64,000 nt of DNA from Lineus longissimus (lineage: Eukaryota; Nemertea; Pilidiophora; Heteronemertea; Lineidae): contig NC_088316.1 of the NCBI RefSeq assembly GCF_910592395.1, positions 12,896,001 to 12,960,000 of the forward strand. Direction: 5' to 3'. Positions within the stretch are counted from its first letter, which is position 1, and every line of letters starts with the position of its first letter. The notes below the pieces were generated by a model. It was not told where the DNA came from, ran no database searches, and was given only the letters and a program-made list of their open reading frames with translations. Both the position numbers and the translations under genes were made by a program. Positions 23,456 through 36,300 of this stretch are shown piece by piece.

Positions 23456-26400
23456 ATTCCTTGTTGAAAAACTTGCAATATATTGATAGTTTCATTGATA
23501 GTAGCATTTAGTACGAGAAAGACAGTGTGCTTCGTCTGATTTCGTGGCAATGGGACGAGCCTCAGCTAAGGGAAAAGGATGTTTCCCTTGCTGGAAACGA
23601 AGAGGTAAGCGTAAAAAGCTCATCAGGTTCAAGAATTCTTCTCGGGGGAGGTTCCAAGTGTATACATGTAGCAATCGCAGCAGCAGTTCCAGACATGCGC
23701 CTGTTTTTCCGAAGGCCTCCCCAGGAAGTTTTGAGACCGTACAGAACCAAGTTCCAAGCATCTCAGCATCAAACGGGAGTGCACTGACGGTGGTGACTTT
23801 TAGTGAAATTGAAACAGAGCAGTATAATAGACTGCGTAAACAGACCGTCCTGAAGCAGGGGTGTTGATGTATTCTCCAAGATGAGGGCCAAGCCGAAACT
23901 GCGAGCGCCTCTAAATAAAGGAAAATATCCTACACTGTAGGCTATGCAAACGGTAAATTTGCCCTTTTTCTGGAATCTGCGAAAACTTTTCATTTTTGTC
24001 AGGAGTCAATAAATTCGGGTGGAGGCGGCTCGGTCCTCTGCCCTTCCCCCCTTCGGCGAGATTTGCTATAAAGCAAGACGAGGAATGTGTAAGCTGGGTA
24101 TACACTCACGACGATCACCAGCCGTTGCATTTCAAGATGTCGACAACACTGAACCGACAAATCGTGTGAGATATAATATTAACAGGGTGGCATTAAAAAC
24201 TGATCCGAGATTCAAATAGAGAATTTAGACGCCTTTGGTCACTTTAATAAAGTCAAAAAGTGCGCTTGCGAATTCTTTACGATACTTGTACATGTACAAC
24301 TATGTGATCATGTGTTATTTTGGCAACATTTACTCGATCAATTGCGGTGGTTTGATATTTTCATAGCACAGTCGTGAAATGTATACTTCTTGTAGTACAT
24401 GTACATTTCATGACAGAATTCTCGTGCAATTTATATAACGTGTGACGGGCAGGACACTAGTGTTCATCAGAACCCTGCACTGTGGTGATTTTTTTTCTTA
24501 TATTGTTACAATTGTGTTGAAAAAATTGGTATTGAATTCGGAAAGCATATTACACAGGGCTTTTTGTACATGTTTAGACTATCATATGATATGCCGAATT
24601 TCACTGTGGATAATTCTGATTGTTCATGGAGTATAAATAGCCAATTATAATACATGCAATATATGGCACCCCAAGAGGCCTCTTCAAAATGGCACCCGAT
24701 ACCAATATTCACAAGGACGACTTGTAATATGCCGAATGTCACTGAGGGTAATTCTTATTCAGGGCCCAGGTGGCTTTTGTGGTGCACAGACTGTAATACC
24801 ATACCACATGTAATCACACAATTAAATATTGCTTTTGAACTCCCTTCTGCGAGAATTGATATACAACCGCGTAACGTTGCAGCATTGCCCCAGTATTACT
24901 GAGGCAATATTATTGTGATATATTCGCCATGATACATAATGTGTCTATAGAATTTCATGTTCGAGACCATTATGTTGCCAGAGAAGCCATTGTAATCAGA
25001 CGTCATATAATGTTGCTGCCAAACATATCACACATATACATCACCGAAGTCCAGAAACATATTTTTGGTTTACCAACAGAGCTCACGGTCAAAGGAAATA
25101 GGCGGTGAACATTATTGTGTAAAGTTTCGACTTTTTCATTCCAACAGGCCCAATTTGTGACTATAATATGCTGGATTTCTGGATAGGTTTAATTTCCTCA
25201 ATGATATCATTCCAAAACAAAACCGACAGAACCCAATTTGGACTAATTTGCCATCTGGACATGGACGGTGATGTTGGCAGATACTCCAGTACGCACATAA
25301 GACTGCTTCGTTAATTTTGGGGCATGGACCAACGACGATTCATCGAAGGACATGTCATCTAGACCATTTGGCTACTTTTTGTTTGACTTTTAGTTAAATA
25401 TTCTCGGGGGTTCATGTCAAAAGAAACAGACAGCCTTATAGTAGGAGTACATGTAGTTTAAAATTTTCGATTTCATCACATGCACCCACGTTCTGACTTT
25501 AGCTTCACTACCTAATCATTTCTAGAAGGTTTTTACTCTCAACTATATCATTTCCATATGGAAACATTTGGATAACCCAAGTAGTACTACTTTGCTACGT
25601 GTCTAGACCAGAAATATGATGTTGACAATCATACTTTTAATCATGGCATAATTGACCACTGAATATATCAGCTCCATTGCCTAATTGCTATGAACTAGAA
25701 CTGAATCGGAGTACCACTGCAGCAAATATTTCGGCTCTCTTGTGATAAATTCCCGTTTGGAGTACAATTCCATTGTCAGTTATTTGACGATGTACCAATC
25801 ATTCGCATGGACCTTTTGTCGTAGATAAGGATGTTTAATGACAAAAACAGTTCATGTTATTACTTGGGTGTAAAAAAGGTTGAACGTACAAGTACATGGT
25901 AACATTGATTGAATCTTACGGCCGCTGTCAACCCGTAATTTGGATCGATACTCGTTCTGAGAGTCGAACAGAGGACTATTGATGCGGCATTGATTAGTAA
26001 AATCGGATCAGATAGATTCCCACGCCATGGGTTCAAGAGCAAAATATTTCCTCTGCTGTGGGACCAAGCATTCGAAGCGGTCTAAGAGTGGGTGAGTGAG
26101 AGATTCATTTCCTAAAGACAGGGCTTCGAAATCTTTTTTTGTATTGGCTGTTTTAGGCTGCATGATGATATCAGTTTAGTGCATCGCAAATAAATTAGGA
26201 ATCCGTGTTTCGAACTCGGTCGCATAGTTTCAAGAACTAGCTTCCGAAATTCCTGACTTATCATGATGCGACAGATAAACAACATCCTCTTTAACGAAAC
26301 CTTTGTACATGTTTTCCGTTTGTCTTCTATTGGGAATTCCGATTGTACGACATTATATGTATATTTACATGACCATCATAATGAGGAAGTTCTTTTGTGT

Positions 26401-27030
26401 TAAACTAACTGAACTTAACTATAAACAATGGGGAGCCACGTTTTAAAAGACACGCACCCGAAAAATACGGTAATTTGATGAAACCAGTAACATTGCGCAG
26501 TTATGGCGGTGGGATGGTCCGATTAGCCTTTAGTATAGGGCCTAGTGCCTATCTGCACACTAAACAGGTAAACAAGGCCAGTGCTCACGGCTAACCTTCC
26601 GACAAGTTTTAAGCAGGGTCTATCTGGTCTCGAAATTCTCCCTGCAGTTGCATCCGAAGACCGAATGTACATTGGTCTTTTCTCAACTGAACCGAAACGT
26701 TCCAGGTCTCAATTGGCACATCCTCGAAAGACCGGTCAGTCGTATCCTCCTCCCCTCGCACACGTTCATACTGCGAGTGTCAGCCTGAACTTCAGGATAC
26801 CCCTAGGCATACAAACACTTGTAGTGAAACCTTTGCAGAGAGTCCGGATGCCCCGTCGGTCCCCGGTGATAAGTCCATAACGACCAACTGCCTTTCGGGG
26901 TCATTATTGTTTCTGCAGCTTCAGCAAACGCTTTGGGAACTCCTTGCACGGCGGTGTGAAAGGATAATAGACACCTAGAGTTTAAGTCCAGCCTTTGGTG
27001 CAGCTTGGGGGTTGTTAGCAATATACATGT
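23456..27030. other. Intergenic stretch without a supported gene
   Basis: About 3.6 kb of AT-rich sequence upstream of the formin. Short open frames (at most about 107 codons) lack recognisable motifs and splice signals. TACATGTA words recur. I see no RNA gene or clear transposon here. Confidence 0.5.
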
Positions 27031-27299
27031 ATCGTTATCACATGGAAAAGGGGATCTGCAATGTCTAAAAATAGGTCATTGGTAACATTTTGAGTAGGCT
27101 GCATGCTCTTAAATAAAACATTAAGTGATTTTCTTCGAATAGAACACATTCTGGCCTTAAATATGCATGATGATTGATCGTGACCGACCGAGTTCATGTT
27201 CGGCGAGTAATGTTTTCAAGAGCTAGCAGGCACCACGGACTGTTGATTGGCCAAATTGCCAGTTCAAAACGGAAGAGAAATAAGTTTTATGCAAATGCC

Positions 27300-27378
27300 C
27301 GGCCGTTATAAGCAGAGAATCGCTGCTTTAGCATAGACACAGCATGGTAGGCCTCTCCTCCTTGGAGACCTGTTCGAT
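27300..27378 (+). promoter_or_regulatory. Possible core promoter and 5' UTR of the formin
   Basis: CCGTTATAAGCAG at 27304 has a TATA-like core about 70 bases before the proposed start codon at 27379. The segment belongs to a block duplicated near 28490-28960, where the matching word has become GTATTTGGCAG. Promoter activity is an inference from position and the TATA-like word only. Confidence 0.35.
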
Positions 27379-30300
27379 ATGTCGGTGTTCTTCAGAATTC
27401 CTCGAGGGAAGAAAATTCGTTACCGCGAAAAGTGAGTAGGTCCATTTGCATATCTAGTTCCAATGTCACTCATACATGTACCCAAGAGGGAGTTTGGTTA
27501 CTGGGTAGGTCGCATGGGTGCGACGAAGCTGGCTACTGACCCGTTTGCATAATTAAGGCTGACGCGCGTCCTCGTCACCGCCCCCCCCCCTCCGGCGGTC
27601 TTCCAATGTCACCTTGTTTGTGGCGATAACTTCGTGAAATCTCTTCGAAAGCATATCTGTGCTATAGCAATTGGCGGTATTTCCGTCGCAGATTTTAACA
27701 GTGTCAGTTAAAGTGAGTTTTCGTCCCTAAAAGATACGGATCTACATGTATAGCAATATAAGGATGATGGAGCCGTGCTAAAGACACCAAGTTGCATGTG
27801 TTGACATGGCTCAGTTGTATGCATCCCACTGGTAAGACATTTGCTAGTAGTGTCTGTTATGGCAAGGATGCCAAACGATAATGAAAGCAGTATTTCATTG
27901 AAGAAACCGTGACATGTTTTTTTCTGTATTGACCGGCCCCGGCCAATTTTGCGCTCCTCCTATATTTTTTGGAAGTAACATCATCGCGACAATCATCATC
28001 TCTGAGTGGGAGTGGGGGGGGGGGGGGGGGGGGGTTATTCATAGTCTCAACGGACTGGCTGGGGTAGAATTGCTTTTAACAGAAAGTTCTGGGTTCTTAC
28101 TCCCAGATGCCAGCAACACTCATTGAATCTTCACTTTTTCTAGCCATGGCCTAAATCCCTCTTAAAAAGGGTTTATTCCCTGTAAGTGCTGTACATATAA
28201 GTATATACCTATCCAGTCAGTTTGAAGAAGAAGTACATGTAATGTTTTGGGGCTAATGTAAAATCAGAATATGTTTGTCTACATGGTTGCCCTTTCGAAC
28301 CAGACCATTTTTTTAAAGTACATTTGATTCTGATCGTATGGCATGTCATAGTAGCTTGGTCAAGACAATTATTTCTGGTCTTTGATCACATTGGGTTTTG
28401 TTAACAAAAAAAATGAACAGTAACATCATCCCGTTCATGTTACCTAGGCCCAAAGACATGATACGAACTTTCGGCATGTGCGGTGTACCGTGGTTATCAC
28501 ATGGAAAAAGGGACCTGCAATATAAATACATGCAGGTCATTAGCACAATTTTGACCAGGCTGTATGCTCTTAAATAAAACATGATTTTCTTCGAATCGAA
28601 CACTAAATATGCATGATGATTGATCGGGACCGATCCGAGTTCATGTTTTTGAGTGCTTGCATGCTTCACGGACTGTTGGTTGGCCAAGGTGCTAGTTTAA
28701 AAAGGTAGAGAATTAGGTTTTATGCGAATGCCAGGCCGTATTTGGCAGAGAACTGTATTGACACACCCGGCATGACGTAGGTCTCTCCTCCTTCGAAATG
28801 TCGGTGTTCTGCATTAGTGAGGTTTCGCAACGACCCGTTTAGGCCCTACGACGACGTTTATCTATTGTGTGAGTTTACCTGAACAATAGATAAACGTCGT
28901 CGAAGGCCCTAACAGGGCGGTTGCGAAACCTCACTATAGTTCCAATGGGTGAGGTCAAGTGTTTGAGTTACGGCGACAGTAATTGTAATGGTATAGTTAA
29001 CTTTTACTATTACTACAAGATTTGTCCACCTCTCAAAAAGTAAAGTACACCAGAAGTTAACCACAAGTAAACTCAACTTTTACACTTTGTTAAAGTTAAA
29101 GTGTAGTTTACGCTGCAGAATATTTTCGCGAACGTGACCTATACTCTAAAAACTAGGGGTGTCTAAGTGCTTTTTGAAATACACGACTTGTATTAAAGTT
29201 TATGATTTGTGAATGTGAACGCAATGAGAAGAAAAGAGTCAGATCTATTTCTGAAAATCAGATATGGCAATTTCTTAGAAAATTGATAGCAATTATTTTA
29301 TGTATTTTGCCAACGTATTTTTTTACTAGATTTTTTCAAGCAAAATGATATTTTTAAAAATGATTAAATTTTATCATGAAAAAACCCTTCTGTAACATTT
29401 GTTTAAAAAGATTGCATAAAACTCCAAACTGTTATGCAAAAATTCTTTGAAGTGATTGCATCGAAAGTTATCAACATGTAGGCCTATATGCCGACATTAA
29501 ATTATCTTCAAGATGATTTAATTTTGGTATGTACCTGTCATGCTTGGTATGTGTGATGTCAAATATGTCAAAGAAATCAACAGATGAGATGATCATAATC
29601 ATGGTTATCAGACAACTCAATAACAAGACATAGAAGAGAGTTTTTTCATTATTTGAATTTATTTTCCTTTATAAAACTGTATGTCAAACATCGAGGCATG
29701 TCTATTGAGGCGATGCATGATCGTACAAGTTTGAACAACTTGACGCGAAACAAATTTACGCTCGTTTTTTGCATACGTGTACACCTCGGTCAAAAGTGAT
29801 TGAACATTTGAAATTTCCACATAATTATCAGCATCTTCATTCCAGTCAAACTTTCCTTACCGCTGAAATCCTAACCTCGTTGGTTATATTGGGATATTGT
29901 ACATGAATGACATAGACAACCATCTCCTAATTTTATCATTTCAGATGTGCACCATACATCGTAGATGACGATAAACTTGATGAGAAAACGGGAAAGAAAA
30001 AGGGCCTTGCGAAGCAGGCAAACATTGACCTTGAAAAGCAGAATGATGCACCCGGGATCAAAGATGAATCCCAGGTCAAGTCCGCAAGGCCATTTGGAGC
30101 GCCGTTACGCGGGAAGTCGCTCTTTTTAGACAAGATCAACAAACGGGTGTTAAACCCGAGCTTCTCCGAAATCGACGTGAGTACGCCCGAGGTATGCGTG
30201 TCGCTTCTGCGGATACCCTCCGTGAAGACGCTCTCGGCAATGCGGAAGAAGATCTCCGAGGGCGGGGAGGACTGGCTGAAGAGGTTCCTTGAAGCTGGCG

Positions 30301-33300
30301 GGATCGAGGTGCTGTTGGAGTTGGTTGATACCATGGGGACACGCCGGGTCACGAATTTGTCGGACGCCATGTTGATGCTGGAGTGTGTGGCTTGCATCAG
30401 GGCGGTCATGAACTCGAAACAGGGATTGGATTACGTAATCACCAATCGTGAAATTACGAGGAAATTAGTGTCGGGTACGGTATGATATCAATATAATTAA
30501 TAAACCACAATGAAATGTCACATTTTTTTTAACAAGCGTTATTATAAAGGTGCCAACAAATAAAATCTTTGCACGAATAAATTTGATTTATCAACTTTTA
30601 TATCTTAAATACTTGTAGTTTATATAGAATTATTTACAAACGGTATTTGGCGGTAAGCTATATTAGGCCATCGGGCCACATATTGGAAGGACAGGTTATA
30701 AGAAGCCAATATCATTATGATCTCAGCTTTTAACTCATTTCAAGTGAAAAGACATATGAAATTAAGATATCTCACTAGAGGTGACTTTTTTTATCTTGTT
30801 TAAATTTTTTTTCTTGTATCTGCAGCTTTGGACACGGACAATGTGCTGGTGAAGAAGCAAGTGTTTGAGTTATTGTCCGCGCTGTGTGTTTACTCTTCAG
30901 AGGGGTATAAACTGGCACTGGAGTCGTTGGAAAGTTATAAAGCAAGTACATTGTATAGCCTGATCCTTACCGTGCATCGTCAGTCGAAGTGATGGTCACG
31001 TCCGTTGATGAAGTCGAAAAAATCCTCTCTCTGACTGTCGTGCAATTAAGTCACTGATGGAACACTTCTTGAGGACGCTGCTAAACAGCATATTTCGGTA
31101 ACGATTTGCGGCGTGTTGAAAAAAACAAGTTGAAAGGAAAGATGTCATTGATAATATTATATCAAGTACTGCTTCCCTCTTAACATTTTATCGATGGCTC
31201 TCTTTTAGGTTTCTAAGAAGCAGCGCTACCGCTTTAGCCTGATCGTACATGAGATGAAACATGCCGAATTGTTGCCGTACAGGGCGACTCTACTGGCCCT
31301 CATCAATTGCATCATTGTGGGGACGGAGGAGCTAGAAGAGAGAGTGCGACTGAGGAACGAATTCATTGGTAAGGCTGTCAAATTATTCTTTCTATGAAGG
31401 ATGGACCGGCTAAATTGCACATTATAATAATGCTCTGCGCCGGGAAATCATCTTTTAGGATGCACCAACAACTTTCATCAATGACTAACCCAATGAATGG
31501 GGGAAAGACAGTTTGTGTAGCGGCAACTTTCCCTAGTCATGTACCCGCTAGACATTTCTCGGGAATGTCTCGATTCTCCAGCAGTGGAATATATAGATGC
31601 ATGGTCAATCTGGTAAACTTTATCCGCAATCAACTGTCCAGGTCGACAGAGCCTTTCAACCAGGATCGCGCATACGCGCACGGGAATGGGTAGTAGCTCA
31701 CTGGGTTAACCTTCGTTGAATCTTCCATCAATGGAGGTTGTCGCAAAAACGAACAGAAATGAGGCTGGTGAAAGTGACTTAAATGTAATTCCGAGTCCAT
31801 ATGCAAACTCAACGCTTCCTAAAACTTTTCACTAGCGCTCGACATTCTCGACGTCCTCTCACTCATCCGCGAGAGCAGCGAGAACGGCGAGGAAGAATTC
31901 GACCTCCAGTATGAAGTGTTCTTCGATGAGAAGCAGATTGATGATGATGCCGTTGGCGAGAAACAGAAGGACACGGTAGTGGACATCTACAGCCACAAAG
32001 CTATCTTCGATGCGATATATCAAAATGTTAGTCAGTTGATACTACGTTCTACATGTACATGTTTCTACCAACTATCTGTCCCGCAGACATTGGGGCGACC
32101 CTGTACAGTTGACTACCTGGCACCATAGTTGTCGTAAAATGTAATTTTATCCACGTATTATAGAACTACATGTATTACTGGAAAATTCAGTCCTCGCGTC
32201 CTATCACAACGTAACGAGTTCTGCTTCTGTGTCCAAGTACCCAATCAATCACTATATCACTTCCCGTCAAATAAACAAATCCGAAGGTTGAAGTATCATT
32301 ACAGTCAAAGTGATAATATTTTAAATGAAATTTGATTAAGCTCCATTTCTCTTTTCTCTCACTAACGTGATCAGTAGATTACACGCCTATACACGCTCTT
32401 TAAATCTCCGTTATATTTTCTTCAGGTGCTCAACAAACCGCTGGAGACAGTGTTCCTCTCTGTTCTACAAACTCTCTTCCAAATAGACACAGACGGCGAT
32501 AAAAGGTATGTGCCATCATTACTGTGTCCCAGCAGAAGGTACTCCGTCAATTCAAGAAGAAGACCTGAATACACATGTGCACCCATTTGGAACTTCAAGA
32601 GGTATTCCTTCTGCACCTCCTTCCACGCGGTGTAACGAAGTCCGCCGCGTCGTGGTTTCCGGCAAAGTCCGAAACTTGAGTGCATGGATGATGCGCAGCT
32701 TGAACCTCGACATCCCACATCAATAATTGCCGACAAAGTAATTATTCGGACTCGTAAGGGATCTGCTGCGGAGTGCTTTTCAATTCATTCTAATGAGAAC
32801 CTCCATACCTGCCTCTCGTTTTGTCTCTGATCATTGTTGAATTAAAACATTCTGTTCCAGTGAAGACATATGGAAGTTTGTGGATACCATCCTCCGCCGA
32901 TCTAAACTTACAGAAACAAAGGAAGACCGAGATCTGTTATCTGAGAAACTCGCCAAAATCACCAAGGAAGGTTTAAGAGGACTGGGTGAAAAGAACTCAC
33001 AAACGGACTTAACGGCAATAGGTAATGAACTGTTTACAAAGTGTACGAAATGTGAGAAACTACAAGAGGAAATTGTGACGTTGAGGTCCAGGGCTGTTTC
33101 TGCGTCGGCCTTGATAGGGATGACACCGCCTTCCACACCCCCGGGTTCAGGACCAGCGTCTGTGCCCCCTCCTCCGCCACTACCGCCTGGAGTCGCCGGT
33201 TGTCCCCCTCCTGCTCCACCACCACCTGCAATCGGAGGCGGACCACCTTTACCTCAGGCTCCACCTCCACCAGCGATTGGAGGTGGTCCACCTCCACCGC

Positions 33301-36300
33301 CACCACTTCCAGGAATAGGAGGAGGTCCTCCGCCGCCTCCACCTCCACCAGCGATTGGAGGAGGTTCCCCTCCACCACCACCACTTCCAGGAATAGGAGG
33401 AGGTCCTCCGCCGCCGCCACCACCACCTGGGATTGGAGGTGGTCCTCCTCCGCCACCACCTCTGTCCGGGGTAGGAGGTCCACCCGGTCCGCCACCACCG
33501 CCTGGGGCATTCCAGGCACGAGCTGCACCAATGAACAGAAAAATGTCGGCCATTCTTACTCCGAAACCGAGTATGAAGATGAAAGTCATCAGCTGGTCAA
33601 AAGTTCCTGCTCATAAGATAGCTGGTAAGTAAAACTTCATGCACGTGACAATACTGGAAGTAAGAAAAGAATTTCAAATGACACCAAAATCGATGAAGAC
33701 GATGAGTCGACTTGGTGACATGAGTTCAATCAACATTCCTTTCCCCTCTTGGTCGTCTGCAGGACGGTCTAGCATAGTTAACACCTTGCATAAGTCCCAA
33801 CAACCTCCCAACGGCGGCGAATTCTCAAATAAACTACACGCCATCGAAACCTACTTCAGTCTTGCATTTTACATTTCCTTCTCGCACTTTTAGCGGCGAA
33901 GAACAGTGTTTGGAAGATCGTCAATGAGATCCCTGACCCAGTAACGCCACCTTACGAGACGATAGAGAAACTTTTCTGCCAAAATGTGCCGCAGCCAAAG
34001 GAAGCTAAGAATCCGTCAGTAAAGAAAGCACCAACGCAGGTTTGTAAGCAGCATTGGCAAAACGAGATGATGATATTGTAAACAAGGATACGTCAGAGCG
34101 ACCACCTGCATAGCATGGTTGGTTGGGAGGCCGGAGTTGCGACGATCGAGCATCGCCGCGACCAAGCAAGCTTCTCACTTACCCAGCCCCCTGTTAGGAT
34201 TTCCATGTGTCCTATTTTGTACTTAGAACAGGATCTGCGAAATAGCAGAATACGATATCTTAAGTCACATCCTCACTATGGCGTATTGAGGGTGACCCTA
34301 ATGCTGCCAAATGCGGGACACAAATTGAGATGGTCGAAAATGTAGGTAGAATACCGCAAGTGTATCAGTAGGAATACTCTCGACGAACACTTCCAGTAAC
34401 GTTGGTGCCATTTGTGTCATGATGTGTCTTTCGTCTGAATTGGTAGTTGGCACATTTCTGTAATGCTCGTCTTGGATAAGTAAGCGGAAGTTTTTTTTCT
34501 TTTCCCAGGTGAACCTTCTTGACGCAAAGCGCAGTATGAATGTTAACATCTTCCTGAAGCAGCTGAAGGACACGAATGAAAACATAGTCAACATGATCAA
34601 GTCTGGTGACGAGACGAAGATAGACGTTGACCGGTTGAAGCAAATGTACAAGTTACTTCCAGAATCTGATGAGGTAGGTTTGACTTACTGTCAGAATGGG
34701 GAGGGGGCGCACGGTGGTGTGATGGTTTGATGGTGTTGAGCTAAGAATGCCGCACCGATTCTCAGAAGGAAGGGTCTGGTGGTAAGGATGCTGAATGAAG
34801 ACATGACTTGCCTGCGGTCATAAGCGAAGTGTCTTTCCTCACTGGCTCTAACTGGCAATAAAATTATCGCAAGCTTAAGCATTAGCCCCCTCATTCATTT
34901 CGACAACTCGAACGATTCTATCAAATTACAACATCTCAATTGTTCATAGGTCGAACTCCTCAAAAACTACGATGGCGACAAAGAGAAACTTGGCACCGCG
35001 GAGAAGTTTTTCGTGGCGCTGATTGGCTTACCGGGGTATAAAATGCGGCTGGACGGGCTCATGCTAAAATTCGACTTCCAGGCAACGATGGAGACCCAGA
35101 AGCCGAATATTGACGCCATCATCGAGGCGTCAAAGGGAATACTCGTGAATAGATCTATGCAGGAGTTCTTGAGATTCGTTCTTCACACGGGGAACTTCAT
35201 TAACAGCGTAAGTTAGACACTCAAGGTGATACGGAACCAAAACAAACAAATCGTCAAGGTATCAAATCAAAGCGGTGGTCCGTACCTGTCCTCTCGTGTT
35301 ATTGCCAGTCGTCTTTATCTTACGGTAAAAACCTCAAGTGAGGCGAGTTTTTTTCATAAACCCTGTTTTTGATGGTTCGTCTACTTTCCATCCGCTTTGG
35401 CTATAAAGGCACTGAATTTTTCACAACACATGATCGTTATTCTTCAGGGCGGCTATGCCGGAGACTGCGTTGGGTTCCGGTTCAGTTCGTTGGTGAAGCT
35501 GGCGGAGACTAGGTCCAACAAGCCTCGAATGAATCTCCTTCACTTCCTTGTTGATGAAGCGGAAAGAGGCAAGAAAGACATCTTGTCGTTCGCAACTGAT
35601 TTGAAGCAGCCACTCAACGCGGCGGCAAAGTGAGTCGATATCTTTTTTTAACGGCCAAGAAACCATCCCTTTGAGTTTTGGGTTTGAATTTTGCCAATCT
35701 ACCGTGTTCTTGCAACATCCAAGCAGCTCTGCACAACAATTAACATCACTGTAGTGGCTGGTTAGAGCAAGGATACCTTCGAACTAATTGTTCTTAATCA
35801 AAACTTCTCTGTCTCCGTAAATCAGACTGTGTCATTTTTCCTCGAAATCAAAAGAATTACGATCAAAGTGTCGCAACAGGCTCAAGTGCTGTCTACATGA
35901 ATTTCCTGAAGTTTGCTGTGTCTACTCAAAGACAACATTTTCGCTACTTGATTACATGGTTGTCATAGTTAGCATGTATGACCAAACTTCATGTACATGA
36001 GGAACTTATGCTTTTTTCCACAGACTTTCGACCGACAACATCAAATCAGAACTGAAGCAAGTGAAGACCACACTTTCTAAACTTGAAGACCAGGTGAAGA
36101 ATGCACAGGATGATATCAAAGAACAATTAACGCAATTCTTGCAGGTAAGAAAAAGCGTGATGCTACTTAACATGTTTTAATGAGCATCATGGCAATCACG
36201 AATATGAAAGTGGTTGCAGTAAGGGCTACACTGACACATTCATTGTCAGAGGTTACCGTAGTCGATCAAACGCCACCCTCTACGTCCACTTGCTACGGAT

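Noticed and set aside
33034-33616. Long frames on the minus strand and in a second plus frame over the FH1 region
   Set aside because: They are shadows of the proline-repeat DNA; only the frame that joins the neighbouring formin exons in phase is real.
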